From UBA4421 sp002704225 (lineage in GTDB: Bacteria > Pseudomonadota > Gammaproteobacteria > Pseudomonadales > Azotimanducaceae): a stretch of DNA of 64,000 nucleotides. Position numbers and translations under genes: made by a program. Below the pieces are notes generated by a model that saw nothing but the letters and a program-made list of their open reading frames with translations, was not told where the DNA came from and searched no databases. Below, piece by piece: positions 27,819 through 36,617 of this stretch. The DNA is taken from assembly GCA_902556425.1 (NCBI GenBank), contig CACDWG010000003.1:62001-126000 (forward strand). The letters run 5' to 3'. The stretch's first letter is position 1. Each line of letters opens with the position of its first letter.

Positions 27819-28358
27819 TCACCGGCGCGTGTTCAACTGGCTGTGCGCAGCCCGTTCCTGCTCGGAAAAGTCACCATCAACGTCGCCCAGGTTTGAATCG
27901 GCTCCATAGATCTCTTTCTCAAACCAGCGGACGAAATCCGGGCTGCGATTGTTTTTCCAATAGGACCAGACCAATTTCGCGTTAGTAGTTTTCATAACGC
28001 CCAATTTCAGCGTGTTGATCCGGGTGTCGAGGTGAGATTGATCCACCAGCCCCGCATGCACTTTGTCGTATACGTCAAAGAGGTCGACCAAGTAGGTCAA
28101 TATGGCCATTTGGATGCGCCACGACTCCACCGGTGTCAAGCTGTCAGATGCCCAGTCGAGAGCCATGAATTCCGCGTATGCCTCGTCTTTCGAGGTTTGG
28201 AAATATCGCTCGTACAGACGCTGGGTCAGCGAATGGCCGAATTGCGCTCGTGTGATGACGTTCTGCTGTTGAATTTGTCTACCAAGATAAATTAGCGAAA
28301 CAATGACGCCCAAGGAGCCGATCAGTTCGCCAAGATTTCCGAGTTGTTCAAGTGTCAC
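27819..28358 (-). CDS. hypothetical protein with N-terminal membrane segment
   Basis: A 179-residue protein. The N-terminus LGELIGSLGVIVSLIYLGRQIQQQN is a hydrophobic anchor followed by a charged, helix-rich body with conserved-looking tryptophans (YWKNNRSPDFVRWFE). Proteins of this shape are common in marine gammaproteobacteria and have no assigned function. GTGACACTTG marks the start. It lies between the esterase and the cyclase-domain gene, same strand. Confidence 0.65.
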   Translation of the reverse strand: MTLEQLGNLGELIGSLGVIVSLIYLGRQIQQQNVITRAQFGHSLTQRLYERYFQTSKDEAYAEFMALDWASDSLTPVESWRIQMAILTYLVDLFDVYDKVHAGLVDQSHLDTRINTLKLGVMKTTNAKLVWSYWKNNRSPDFVRWFEKEIYGADSNLGDVDGDFSEQERAAHSQLNTRR

Positions 28359-28401
28359 TGTACCCCCTGATCAGCGGATATTCGCTGGGTGACTTGAAGG
28401 T

Positions 28402-28992
28402 TTACCGCTGCAGTGCGTAGTAGCTCATGTGGACGCCTGAGGCATCCAAGGCTCGAGTATCAAAGGCCCACGACGGGTGAGTTTCTAGGGCGTCGTAGGC
28501 GCCCTGAGTTAAGAGGATCTCATCCCGTTCGGCCACGTCTTCCCCAAGTCGCGAAGCGAGGTTCATCTCGTCGCCAAAGTAGCCGTCGAGGGTTTCTGAA
28601 TAGAGCAGGTCACCAAAGCCGATGCCCGCACACAGGCCATACTTTTCCGTATCGTTTAGGGTCAGGCCGCTGTCTAAAATTCCTTGCTGCAAAGCAATTG
28701 CTGCATTAACCGCTAGCCGGGGAGTGGCGAAATACGCGATGCAATTGTCGGCGTGATAACCAAACCGGATCGCCTCGGCTTCTTGCAAAATGGCACTCAT
28801 ACACTGTCGTGCTTTTGCCATGCGAGTTAAGAAGTGAACGATGCCGTGGGATTTTGTGGTTCTGGAGAAGCCGACTGAATCGATGTTGAGGACAGCGACT
28901 TTTGTGCCAAATTTTTCCCAAGCTGCGCTGCGAATCGTATCGGCGCTTACACCGTCTCGTTCTTGTTTGAGTAAAAAGTCGAGTAGCTTCAT
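28402..28992 (-). CDS. class III adenylate/guanylate cyclase-domain protein
   Basis: About 196 residues from ATG 28992. The body follows the cyclase homology domain: VAVLNIDSVGFSR (first metal aspartate), NCIAYFATPRLAVNAAIALQ, CAGIGFGDLL and GDEMNLASRLGE, the conserved N-x-A-[SA]-R segment. An alternative ATG at 29100, 4 nt after the Lrp gene stop, would add 36 residues; neither start has a strong ribosome site. No sensor domain is attached. Whether all metal and base-recognition residues are present cannot be settled by eye, so activity is uncertain. Confidence 0.75.
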   Translation of the reverse strand: MKLLDFLLKQERDGVSADTIRSAAWEKFGTKVAVLNIDSVGFSRTTKSHGIVHFLTRMAKARQCMSAILQEAEAIRFGYHADNCIAYFATPRLAVNAAIALQQGILDSGLTLNDTEKYGLCAGIGFGDLLYSETLDGYFGDEMNLASRLGEDVAERDEILLTQGAYDALETHPSWAFDTRALDASGVHMSYYALQR

Positions 28993-29104
28993 TGGGTTGT
29001 CCGTTGGCTGTTTCAGAGCTTCTTCTAATGCGGCAGCACAACAGTCTACTGCGAGACGGCGTGTTGAGGTAGCGGCTAAGCCGGCCCGAATCAACAGCAT
29101 GGGA

Positions 29105-29560
29105 TTACAGCGGCAGTGCAGTGGTCGACTTGATTCGCTCCATGGCGAAGGACGAGGACACATCACTGAGCGGCGCGATTTTGATCACCCGTTTGTAGAC
29201 TCGATCATAGTCCGCAATGTCTTTTGCCAAAATTTTCAGCAAGTAATCGTATTGCCCGCTCAACCGATAGAACTCTACTACCTCACTGATTTCACTGATG
29301 CCCTTTGAAAAGGTTTTTAACCATTGATCGTTGTGCTCGCTGGTTCTCACCGACACGAAAGCTGTTAGGCCATAGCCGAAGGCGTCGGGTTCCAAAATAG
29401 CGACTTGTTTTGCGATGACTTCGTCCTGTAAGCGCCTTACGCGTCGCCAGCAGGCATTGACGGACAGACCGATGTTGTCCGCGAGGTCTGCGACGGGGAC
29501 CGAACTGTCTTGCTGCAGCCATCGGAGTAGTGCTAGGTCTTTTTTGTCAAAATTTTGCAT
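29105..29560 (-). CDS. Lrp/AsnC family transcriptional regulator
   Basis: A 151-residue regulator. The N-terminal winged helix-turn-helix covers DLADNIGLSVNACWRRVRRLQ, followed by the RAM ligand-binding domain with VVEFYRLSGQYDYLLKI. ATG 29560 was preferred over an in-frame TTG 18 nt upstream. The 60-100 nt upstream are strongly AT-rich, a likely autoregulatory promoter region. The next gene on the strand is the cyclase-domain gene, 4 nt or about 110 nt away depending on its start. Confidence 0.92.
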   Translation of the reverse strand: MQNFDKKDLALLRWLQQDSSVPVADLADNIGLSVNACWRRVRRLQDEVIAKQVAILEPDAFGYGLTAFVSVRTSEHNDQWLKTFSKGISEISEVVEFYRLSGQYDYLLKILAKDIADYDRVYKRVIKIAPLSDVSSSFAMERIKSTTALPL

Positions 29561-29677
29561 AAAATGAGCTATATACAAAATAAATCTGCATAAAAGTGTG
29601 TAAATAGCACAAATTTTGTGAAATTCAGTTCCTTCGTTCGATCTACGATAGGGCTCCCCTATTACTCATGCCGCATC

Positions 29678-29914
29678 ATGTATCAGTTTTTCTATAGAGT
29701 CCTTTTGGCCCATCCAGCGGACATTAACGAAACCTATTTCCAGCACCTCGTGGCAGCCTGTGGTTTTGCGGCGCGACTGTTTTTTGCCTCTGTCGCATGT
29801 TTCGTTCATGCCTTGATCCCCTGTCTTTTCGAGCGTACCGCGTCTGAGTCTTTGAACCGACTGTACGGCGATCTGTATCAAAATCGCTCAAGCCGGCCCG
29901 ATCCGGAAGGATAG
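29678..29914 (+). CDS. small DUF6356-like protein
   Basis: A 78-residue protein from ATG 29678, beginning MYQFFYRVLLAHPADINETYF and continuing with HLVAACGFAARLFFASVACFVHALIPCLF, a hydrophobic stretch. This HP..xETY..H...A..F pattern matches the small DUF6356 family found in proteobacteria, function unknown. The frame is open 60 nt further upstream but without a better start. A 6-bp hairpin (29913-29930) overlaps the stop and could end the transcript. Confidence 0.7.
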   Translation: MYQFFYRVLLAHPADINETYFQHLVAACGFAARLFFASVACFVHALIPCLFERTASESLNRLYGDLYQNRSSRPDPEG

Positions 29915-29930
29915 CGGGCAGTAACCCGCT
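29913..29930 (+). terminator. hairpin at end of DUF6356-like gene
   Basis: AGCGGG (29913-29918), loop of 6 nt, CCCGCT (29925-29930), followed by CTTGGCTT. The first bases lie in the stop codon of the upstream gene. The T content after the stem is low, so this is a weak terminator candidate. Confidence 0.4.
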
Positions 29931-30039
29931 CTTGGCTTACTCTGGCTTGCTTTGGGTTGCGTAGGGAGTGAATGGATCGGCTGGCCAAATGCCCTTTGGG
30001 GTGGGCATACTCTGACTTTCGATTCATTCGGAAAACTTT

Positions 30040-31158
30040 ATGATTTCCCTGCTGCTGCTATTTTTTTCAGTTGCCATCGTCACATCCTTTCTTTGTTCCC
30101 TTTGGGAAGCCGTGTTGCTCAGCATCACGCCGTCTTACGCTCAGATTCAGTTGCAGAAGGGCACCCAACTTGGGCGGCGCCTTCAGGCGTTTAAAGAAGA
30201 CATCGACCGTCCATTGGCGGCCATTCTCACACTCAATACCATTGCCCATACCGTAGGTGCCATTGGCGTGGGTGATCAGGCGGCCAAGATTTGGGCTGAT
30301 GCGCATCCTCTGATTACTGGCTTGCTCGTACCTGCCGTGATGACCTTGGCGATCTTGGTCCTGTCTGAACTGATACCGAAGACCTTGGGTGCAAACTATT
30401 GGCAGCAATTGGCGCCGCTAACGGCGCGCTCGCTCACGTGGCTCGTGCGATTGCTTGGGCCCTTGGTATGGTTTAGTCAACGGATCACCGGCAAACTGAA
30501 GAAAAAGGAGGTAGGCAGCGCCTTTAGCCGCAGCGATTTCGTTGCGATGGCGGATATCGGGGCTCAGCACGGGATTTTCAAAGAGCAAGAATCCGAGATC
30601 ATCACCAATCTGCTGAAGTTCCGGTCGGTTAGAGCAAGGGACGTTATGACGCCTCGCACGGTGGTGCGATCGTCCAGGTCTACGGAAACCTTAGGCGAGT
30701 TCTTTGCGAAAAATCGCGAACAGCGTTTTTCCCGGATTCCACTGTATGAGAACGAATCTCGGGATCAGGTCATTGGCTATGTTCTGAAAGACCAGGTGCT
30801 TGCGAGCATAGTTGACGGACATACGGAGAGACCATTGGAGTCCTTGAAGCGGGAGATCATCGCTGTGCCTGAGGACTATCCGATCCTGGAGCTGTTCAAT
30901 CGCTTCCTGAGTGCCCACGAACAAATCGCCTTAGTCGTGGATGAGTTTGGCGGCACCGACGGCATCGTCACCATGGAAGATGTGATCGAGACCCTGTTGG
31001 GTATTGAGATCGTCGATGAATCCGATCGTACTGTCGATATGCAGGTGTTGGCCCGGCGTAGCTGGGAGCGCAGGGCGCGCCGCGTCGGCTTGATCGTAGA
31101 ATCTACGCCTGAGGCGGAAAGTGACGGTGCCGCTGGGAACGAAGATACGGAAGCGTAG
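30040..31158 (+). CDS. CNNM/CorC-like membrane protein with CBS domains
   Basis: A 372-residue protein. The N-terminal part (about 1-150) is the DUF21/CNNM transmembrane domain with LCSLWEAVLLSITPSY and LSELIPKTLGANYW. It is followed by a cytoplasmic CBS pair containing VRARDVMTPRTVV and VVDEFGGTDGIVTMEDVIETLLG. Family members are linked to magnesium or other divalent-cation handling. It lacks the C-terminal transporter-associated (CorC_HlyC) domain, ending about 40 residues after the CBS region with an acidic tail. Confidence 0.9.
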   Translation: MISLLLLFFSVAIVTSFLCSLWEAVLLSITPSYAQIQLQKGTQLGRRLQAFKEDIDRPLAAILTLNTIAHTVGAIGVGDQAAKIWADAHPLITGLLVPAVMTLAILVLSELIPKTLGANYWQQLAPLTARSLTWLVRLLGPLVWFSQRITGKLKKKEVGSAFSRSDFVAMADIGAQHGIFKEQESEIITNLLKFRSVRARDVMTPRTVVRSSRSTETLGEFFAKNREQRFSRIPLYENESRDQVIGYVLKDQVLASIVDGHTERPLESLKREIIAVPEDYPILELFNRFLSAHEQIALVVDEFGGTDGIVTMEDVIETLLGIEIVDESDRTVDMQVLARRSWERRARRVGLIVESTPEAESDGAAGNEDTEA

Positions 31159-31205
31159 ACTCCACCGTTTACAAAAAGACGTTGGTAAGATGAAAAACAC
31201 GTCTT

Positions 31206-31433
31206 GTTAGCTTCCCTCCCAAGGTTAAGCTTAATGCCGGTTGCCAGCACCTCGAATATCGCCTGCCCGACGAGGCGTTTGGCCGCAGTGCCGACGGATA
31301 ACTCGGCTTGGTTTTCGAATTCGCCAATGTCTGACTCGGGACGATTCATGCGTTCAATCCAGCGAAACAGGCGGATGGCTTCTGCTTGCATCAACGACAT
31401 CGGCTTAGGGTCGCGAACAGTGAGGGAAACGGC
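31206..31433 (-). pseudogene. fragment of a GST C-terminal domain
   Basis: Minus-strand translation reads VRDPKPMSLMQAEAIRLFRW then IERMNRPESDIGEFENQAEL, which aligns with RDPAGLTFMQQHAPRVFRWV and what follows in the intact GST at 21857-22993. No N-terminal thioredoxin half is present: the fragment begins directly after the stop of the decayed LLM gene. Downstream the frame runs antisense into the CNNM gene. I call it a truncated GST remnant; start and end are approximate. Confidence 0.55.
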
Positions 31434-31435
31434 TG

Positions 31436-32285
31436 TTACTGTTTAGCGATAAATCGCTCTCCAAATTGGCTTAAACGATCGAGACCTCCAGGGCCAGCAA
31501 AATAGAAGGCAGGCAGCATGATTCTTCCAACGCCCAGGTCACGGAGATCTGCGATACCTCTCTCGGGGTCTGCCATCTGGGAACCGAACATGGCGTTGAC
31601 TTCCAGCGTTCGGTAATCGCGGTCTGCTTGTTCACAAGCCGTTCTCACTCGGCCAAGCAATTGCGCTAAGCGCTGGGTATCTCCCTCGCCGGGAAAATAT
31701 CCATCCGCCAACTTTACCGCGCGACGAATTGCTGCCTCAGTATCGCCGCCCACTAAAATTGGAATGTGGCCGTTGACTGGCCGAGGGCTACAGGTGACTT
31801 TCTCAAAATCAATAAATTCGCCGTGGAATTCCGCGTGAGGCCCGGCCCATAACGCGCGCATAACTTCTATGTATTCATCGTTCCTGGCACCGCGTCTGGG
31901 CCACGAAATACCAAGGGCATCAAACTCTTCCTTCATCCAGCCAATGCCAAGCCCGAGTTCGACTCTGCCCCCAGAAAGCTGGTCTAAGGTTGCCAGTTCT
32001 TTGGCTAAAATCAGCGGATTTCGTTGGGGTACGATTAAGATGCAGGTGCCCAACGGCCGCGGCGTAGCTCAACCAAATCAGAGGGTCAGGCACAGGCGTG
32101 TCGGGTGTCATGGGGATCTTGCCGTCCTTCGTGTAGGGGTAGGCTGATTCAATGTTGTCGGGTCGAACGACGTGTTCGCCACCCCAAACAGATTCAAAAC
32201 CGGCTTCTTCAGCTCTTCTGCACACCTCGATGGTTGTAGGTCCATCGATACAGATACTGCTTGCGAACGCTAATCCAAATTTCAC
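31436..32285 (-). pseudogene. LLM-type (F420/flavin) oxidoreductase, frameshifted by internal deletion
   Basis: N-terminal frame from 32285: MKFGLAFASSICIDGPTTIE then EAGFESVWGGEHVV and DPLIWLSYAAA, typical of the luciferase-like monooxygenase family. At about 32047-32052 the frame is lost; the remainder continues in another frame as LGTCILIVPQRNPLILAKEL to the normal C-terminus at 31436. In relatives the strand between YAAAV and LGT has about five more residues (V-T-x-x-I-R type), so some 17 nt appear to be missing. That is too large for a simple homopolymer error, so I regard the gene as inactivated. The family includes methylene-tetrahydromethanopterin-reductase-like and F420-dependent enzymes. 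Confidence 0.8.
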
Positions 32286-32385
32286 GGGACCTCCTGTGGA
32301 TGTGTTGTCGCTTAACCCCTAAGGCTGCGTTTGGGTGCCGCCCCGGCCACTGGGAGTCTACACCGAGCTGCGGGTTCTGAAGCAG

Positions 32386-33165
32386 TCAGACTAACGGCTT
32401 CAACTGGCGGGTGAAGTAATCAATGACGCCATTCAGGGCCTCTCGCGTTGGATGGCCTGCTTTGTCAACAAAGTCTAAGGTCAACACGGAGTGGCCCCTC
32501 CCAGGTAACGTGATCTCTTGGACTCGATCTGCGCCATTAACGTTGAATGCTTGATGAATACACTCTGATTTTTTCGCTGTGCATAAGGGATCGTTCTCGA
32601 ACCGCAACACCCGCATGGGGCCCTTGGAATCAAGCGCCTGCCGACTTTGGCGAATATCGGTGGATGACATATGAAGTTCCCCTTGCTTGAAAAAAGGCAT
32701 GGCCGGCTGGGATGCGACGGCTGCCAGAACGCTTTCGTCGCCAATTAGCTTGATCGCAAAGTTGCCGGTAAGGCACATTCCAATGACACCAACCCCATCG
32801 GCGCCTACGTCGTCTTTGATGCGCCTGCAAAGTAGCCTAATCCAGTCAGCAATTGGGCTGGATCGATCGCTGCTCATGAGATGAAATTCTTTTCTCAGGC
32901 ACATAACCCGCGCAAGGTTTCCTGCGACGGATGTTTTTCCCAGTGGACCGAAGAGATGTGGCATGACGACTTCGAATCCGGCATTGACGAGCTCATCTGC
33001 TAGGAAAAGTGTCTCTTGGCCGATACCCGGTAACTCCTGAAGTAGGACAACGGGGGCACCAGCGCCTCGTCGGTAAATGTCGTGAGCAATGGTGTCGCCA
33101 TATGAGGTCTGGGCCTCGAATCGAGTCCGTGAGTAATCGCTGATCTGTGTCGCGCTCGGGTGCAT
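32386..33165 (-). CDS. dienelactone hydrolase family protein
   Basis: Alpha/beta-hydrolase of 259 residues. VVLLQELPGIGQETLFLADE and VVMPHLFGPLG form the early core; the nucleophile elbow is GMCLTGN, with cysteine in the usual dienelactone-hydrolase position; the histidine is in PGRGHSVLTLDF. Cytoplasmic. The family hydrolyses dienelactones in aromatic breakdown, but many members act on other esters. It sits upstream of the decayed LLM gene on the same strand. Confidence 0.85.
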   Translation of the reverse strand: MHPSATQISDYSRTRFEAQTSYGDTIAHDIYRRGAGAPVVLLQELPGIGQETLFLADELVNAGFEVVMPHLFGPLGKTSVAGNLARVMCLRKEFHLMSSDRSSPIADWIRLLCRRIKDDVGADGVGVIGMCLTGNFAIKLIGDESVLAAVASQPAMPFFKQGELHMSSTDIRQSRQALDSKGPMRVLRFENDPLCTAKKSECIHQAFNVNGADRVQEITLPGRGHSVLTLDFVDKAGHPTREALNGVIDYFTRQLKPLV

Positions 33166-33421
33166 GGTTAAGCCCTCGTAATGAGTACCAAGTCTAGGGC
33201 AGCTTCAGTTGGCCTCTCAATGTGCGCGTATCGGTGGCGATTGCTCTCTTAATCGAGAAATGACCGGGAGTCGAGAGGGTATTGGGTTGTCGCGCGCCGC
33301 GAGCGCGATCCGCCGATGGAATAACTAGAGATTATTTAGTTCCAAAATGGAATATCGGGCGTGCGGAGCTGGTGGCAGAGTTTGCAAAGGCATTTCGCCT
33401 TGAATAAGAAAAGGAATACTT
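33166..33421. other. intergenic region holding the leader of the exported-protein gene
   Basis: About 255 nt between divergent genes. The last 30 nt (from about 33390) are nearly identical to the DNA before the gene at 37487: GCATTTCGCC, then AATAAGAAAAGGAA and the start codon. Nothing else is recognisable; a promoter for each flank is expected but no clear -35/-10 pair was picked. Confidence 0.5.
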
Positions 33422-34138
33422 ATGATTAAGCAAATTTCTGTTGGGCTGATGTTGTCCTTGGCAACTATGGTCCACGCTGACGACCACGAGAACCCAAGCA
33501 CAACGGATGGCGCCTTTATCACGATGATGGTTCAAAGCGATGACCCAATGGCTTACATCAGCGCTTTGAAAACCAATAGCGGAGCTTTTGAAGCCACTGG
33601 CACAACCCATGCCGGCTATTGTTTAACGCGCAGCGGCCACGAGCATCCCGGTCAGATGTTTATTTGGAATGCTTATGCAAGTCTCGAAGATGCCATGCAA
33701 GCACCGTTGAAATATGACCCAATGCTGTCACCTGATGCTGCGCTTTCGAGCCTTCGGCGCGTCAAATATGGCGTTACCTGGAAGCCTATCAAACCCTTCA
33801 AGCTAGCTCCTGGTTATGAACGAATGATCCGGGTTGAGGTGGCGCCAGAGAACATCGGGAGGTTTGTCGAGGGTATGGTCGCCACCGAAACCGCGGTGCA
33901 AAAGGCGGGACATGATTTAAACATCGGTGTTTTCGAGGGCATTGGTGGCGGTAAGCACGAAGCCAACGTGCTTCACATGAGGGCTGTTTTTCGTACACCA
34001 GCCGACTTCGGCAGAGTCTTGGACGAATATTACGCTGGAGCAGAGTTCGGTGCGCCTTGGAACGAAGCGTTTAGCCACGTGAGACGTGTCGTCAGTGATT
34101 ACGTCCAAGAATGTGAGCAAATCTACGCGGCGCAATAA
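33422..34138 (+). CDS. exported protein, mature N-terminus DDH
   Basis: A 238-residue protein with signal peptide MIKQISVGLMLSLATMVHA, predicted cleavage before DDHENP. The signal-peptide DNA is nearly identical to that of the gene at 37487 (both begin MIKQISVGLML), while the mature sequences differ. The mature part has two halves, around DPMAYISALKTN and PENIGRFVEGMV, resembling ferredoxin-like alpha/beta units seen in ABM-type proteins. Function unknown. A GC-rich hairpin terminator follows at 34154. Confidence 0.72.
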   Translation: MIKQISVGLMLSLATMVHADDHENPSTTDGAFITMMVQSDDPMAYISALKTNSGAFEATGTTHAGYCLTRSGHEHPGQMFIWNAYASLEDAMQAPLKYDPMLSPDAALSSLRRVKYGVTWKPIKPFKLAPGYERMIRVEVAPENIGRFVEGMVATETAVQKAGHDLNIGVFEGIGGGKHEANVLHMRAVFRTPADFGRVLDEYYAGAEFGAPWNEAFSHVRRVVSDYVQECEQIYAAQ

Positions 34139-34153
34139 AACGTAAACGCTCAG

Positions 34154-34190
34154 GCCCCCTGTCTTGGCTTTGTCAGGCAAGGGGGCTTTG
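34154..34190 (+). terminator. hairpin terminator after exported-protein gene
   Basis: GCCCCC (34154-34159) pairs with GGGGGC (34181-34186), with partial extra pairing inside the 21-nt loop, followed by TTTG. It lies 16 nt after the stop at 34138. Confidence 0.6.
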
Positions 34191-34307
34191 ACAACGTTTT
34201 CCTCAATGGCATCCATTTATTTGAGCGGCCTGAATGCTGATTGGGCAGTCTTTTCTAATCCTCAAGTCGGCGCTACCATCTGGTGAGAAGAGGGGAGCGC
34301 AACCACT

Positions 34308-35483
34308 ATGCCTTACATTGAAAATCGTTTAGTTCACGACGCTGACAGCCATCTCATGGAAATGTCGGATTGTCTCAATCCTTACTTCGAGAAATCGCTG
34401 TTGGCCCGATTTCTGGAACACCCCAATCTTGGTGTTCGGGTTGGAAGCAGGCTCGCTGTTGAGGATGCGCAGAAACGTCAAGAGGACGCACTCTTTCGCG
34501 CATCGGCTGGCGAAAACATCATGTTGCGCAAAAACTACGAGGCGCAAGGTGCCTTTTTAAAAGATGATCGTCCAGCAGCGATAGACCACATAGGCGTTGC
34601 TAGTCAGTTAGTGTTTACCACGTTTTGCCTTGGTAATTTCGGTTTCGACCAGTCTGGCGATATCGACCTGTGTTACGGAGCGGCAACAGCCCACAATCGC
34701 ATGATGACGGACTTTTGCAGCGTCGATAAACGACTGCTGGCGACCGCTTACATTCCGCTTGAAGATTTCGAGAGGGCTGAGAAAGCCGCGAAGGCGGCGA
34801 TCGAGATGGGCGCTAAAGCGCTGATGATTCCTTCTTGGTGTCCTCAGAATCACAGTCCGAGCCATATCGGTTTATTTCCTGTTTGGGCGCTGGCACAAGA
34901 GGCCGGGTTGCCAATACTCTTCCACGTCGGCGGGGAAGAAAAAGTGAACCTGACCTATAAAGTGAATGGTCTACCAGCGGTGCCAGATTTCCATGGTGGT
35001 GACGCTAACTTTACGTCGCTAACGTATCTGCCGATATCCACCTCGGTGCAGCAGACGTTGGCCGCTCTCATCATAGACGGCATTTTTGACAAATTCCCAA
35101 GGCTGAAGTGGGGTGCCATAGAACTGGGGGCTTCATGGCTGCCGGGGTGGCTAAGAAACCTTGATTCTGCGGCGCATGCCTTTGTTAAAAACGAAGACCG
35201 GTTGCAAAAGCTTTCCGCGAAGCCATCTGAGATTGCCCGTCGGCAACTGCGAGTGACACCTTACCCTCACGAGGACAGCGGCTGGATTATCGAAAATTCC
35301 CACGAGGAGATGTGTCTCTTCTCCACGGACTATCCGCATGTGGAAGGAGGGCGTAACCCTCTGAAGCGCTTCGGCGAATCTCTCGATGGGCTGCCCGCGT
35401 CTGCCAAAGAGGCTTTCTATGCTGAGAATTTCATCGATATGATGGGTGAAGGTCTAGCGCCAGAACTGCGACGACCTGATTAG
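34308..35483 (+). CDS. amidohydrolase family 2 (ACMSD-like) metal-dependent hydrolase
   Basis: TIM-barrel hydrolase or decarboxylase of 391 residues and a clear paralogue of the protein at 13524. The first metal motif is VHDADSHLMEMSD (D-x-H); FHVGGEE, ELGASWLPGWLRNLD and FSTDYPHVEGGRNP correspond to later metal and active-site regions. GAGGGGAGCG precedes the ATG. It is followed by an enoyl-CoA hydratase gene and a cupin gene on the same strand, a grouping suggestive of a degradative route for a CoA-activated compound. Confidence 0.87.
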   Translation: MPYIENRLVHDADSHLMEMSDCLNPYFEKSLLARFLEHPNLGVRVGSRLAVEDAQKRQEDALFRASAGENIMLRKNYEAQGAFLKDDRPAAIDHIGVASQLVFTTFCLGNFGFDQSGDIDLCYGAATAHNRMMTDFCSVDKRLLATAYIPLEDFERAEKAAKAAIEMGAKALMIPSWCPQNHSPSHIGLFPVWALAQEAGLPILFHVGGEEKVNLTYKVNGLPAVPDFHGGDANFTSLTYLPISTSVQQTLAALIIDGIFDKFPRLKWGAIELGASWLPGWLRNLDSAAHAFVKNEDRLQKLSAKPSEIARRQLRVTPYPHEDSGWIIENSHEEMCLFSTDYPHVEGGRNPLKRFGESLDGLPASAKEAFYAENFIDMMGEGLAPELRRPD

Positions 35484-35570
35484 ATTGAAACGCATTGCGC
35501 TCCTTTTGGCGGGTGAATCAAAAAGATCCTCCGTGAGTGGTGAGCCGGTGAAACAGGAGAGGAGCATACG

Positions 35571-36383
35571 ATGTCGGAAACCAACGCTGTCATTTACAAC
35601 GTCGAAAATTCAGTAGCGTGGCTTCGGCTGAATCGCCCAGAGCATATGAACGCGATGACAAATGGCCTGATGCAGGGCATCAGTGCCGGCGTCGCTAACG
35701 TTCGTGAAGACCCTTCCATTCGGGCCTTGGTGATCACTGGTGAGGGTCGAGGATTCTGCGCCGGTGCAGATTTGAACCAAGTTGCTGAAGGCAGTTCGCC
35801 GGCGCAAAGTGCGGGCAAACCGGCGGAGGAATCCAAGGTCGACTACTTCAACAAGGCGCTAGCGGATTTGAAAAATTGTCCGGTACCGACCATTGCGAGA
35901 GTCAATGGACCGGCTGCCGGAGGCGGTCTCGGTTTGGCGTTATCCTGCGATATCACCCTAGCTGGCCACAGCGCATTTTTTGTTGCCACCTTCGGGCCCA
36001 ATCTGGGCATCGTGCCGGATATGGGCACCACCTGGAACCTGCCTCGTCGGGTGGGCCGAGCGCGATCGTTGAGCATGACCCTGTTGGGCGAGCGAGTGAG
36101 CGCTGCCCAAGCAGAAGAATGGGGTTTGATCTGGCGCGCAGTGCCGGATGCGGACCTGGATACAGAGACCGCCAAGGTGGTCGCTATATTGAAAAATTCG
36201 TCTCCCGATGCGTCGGTACGTATTCGCGAAACCATTGATGCCGCCATGGACAACGGGTTTGAGCAACAACTGGACTTGGAAATGGCGCATCAGGCGGTGT
36301 TGATTCCCAAAAATATGAAAGCAGGCGCGAAAGCCTTTCTCGAAAAGCGTAAACCGGTATTCGATGGGTCGCGGCGGGCCTAG
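35571..36383 (+). CDS. enoyl-CoA hydratase/isomerase family protein
   Basis: Crotonase-fold protein of 270 residues. The CoA-site motif is ITGEGRGFCAGADLN, and the second oxyanion region is NGPAAGGGLGLALSCDI. The active-site loop reads NLGIVPDMGTTWNLPR; the acidic residue here is Asp rather than the Glu common in hydratases, as in several isomerase-type members, so the exact reaction is open. AGGAGAGGAG precedes the ATG. Confidence 0.9.
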   Translation: MSETNAVIYNVENSVAWLRLNRPEHMNAMTNGLMQGISAGVANVREDPSIRALVITGEGRGFCAGADLNQVAEGSSPAQSAGKPAEESKVDYFNKALADLKNCPVPTIARVNGPAAGGGLGLALSCDITLAGHSAFFVATFGPNLGIVPDMGTTWNLPRRVGRARSLSMTLLGERVSAAQAEEWGLIWRAVPDADLDTETAKVVAILKNSSPDASVRIRETIDAAMDNGFEQQLDLEMAHQAVLIPKNMKAGAKAFLEKRKPVFDGSRRA

Positions 36384-36412
36384 TCGTGGTTCACTGCTAG
36401 GGAGGACTCGCC

Positions 36413-36547
36413 GTGTGCTCCTTTTGCTGGCATACGCATAAGAAGTGTCTGGCTACCTTAGGGTTAGGTTCGCTTCTTTGGCCTTACGCAGTGGCTAACA
36501 CGTATGAAATTTCCCAGTCCGTATGGCGTCGCCAGTCTTTGCTTTGA
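36413..36547 (+). CDS. possible 44-residue Cys-containing small protein
   Basis: From a GTG at 36413 with GGGAGGA 7 nt upstream, the frame encodes MCSFCWHTHKKCLATLGLGS followed by a short hydrophobic run and a charged tail, stopping at 36545-36547. It has C-x-x-C near the N-terminus. It fills the otherwise empty 234-nt gap between the hydratase and cupin genes. Support is only the ribosome site and composition. Confidence 0.3.
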   Translation: MCSFCWHTHKKCLATLGLGSLLWPYAVANTYEISQSVWRRQSLL

Positions 36548-36617
36548 ATAACGCTTGCCGATAGTCTTTTCCACCGTGCTTGACGCCCATTAAAACAAAA
36601 ATAAGGAGAGACAAAGC

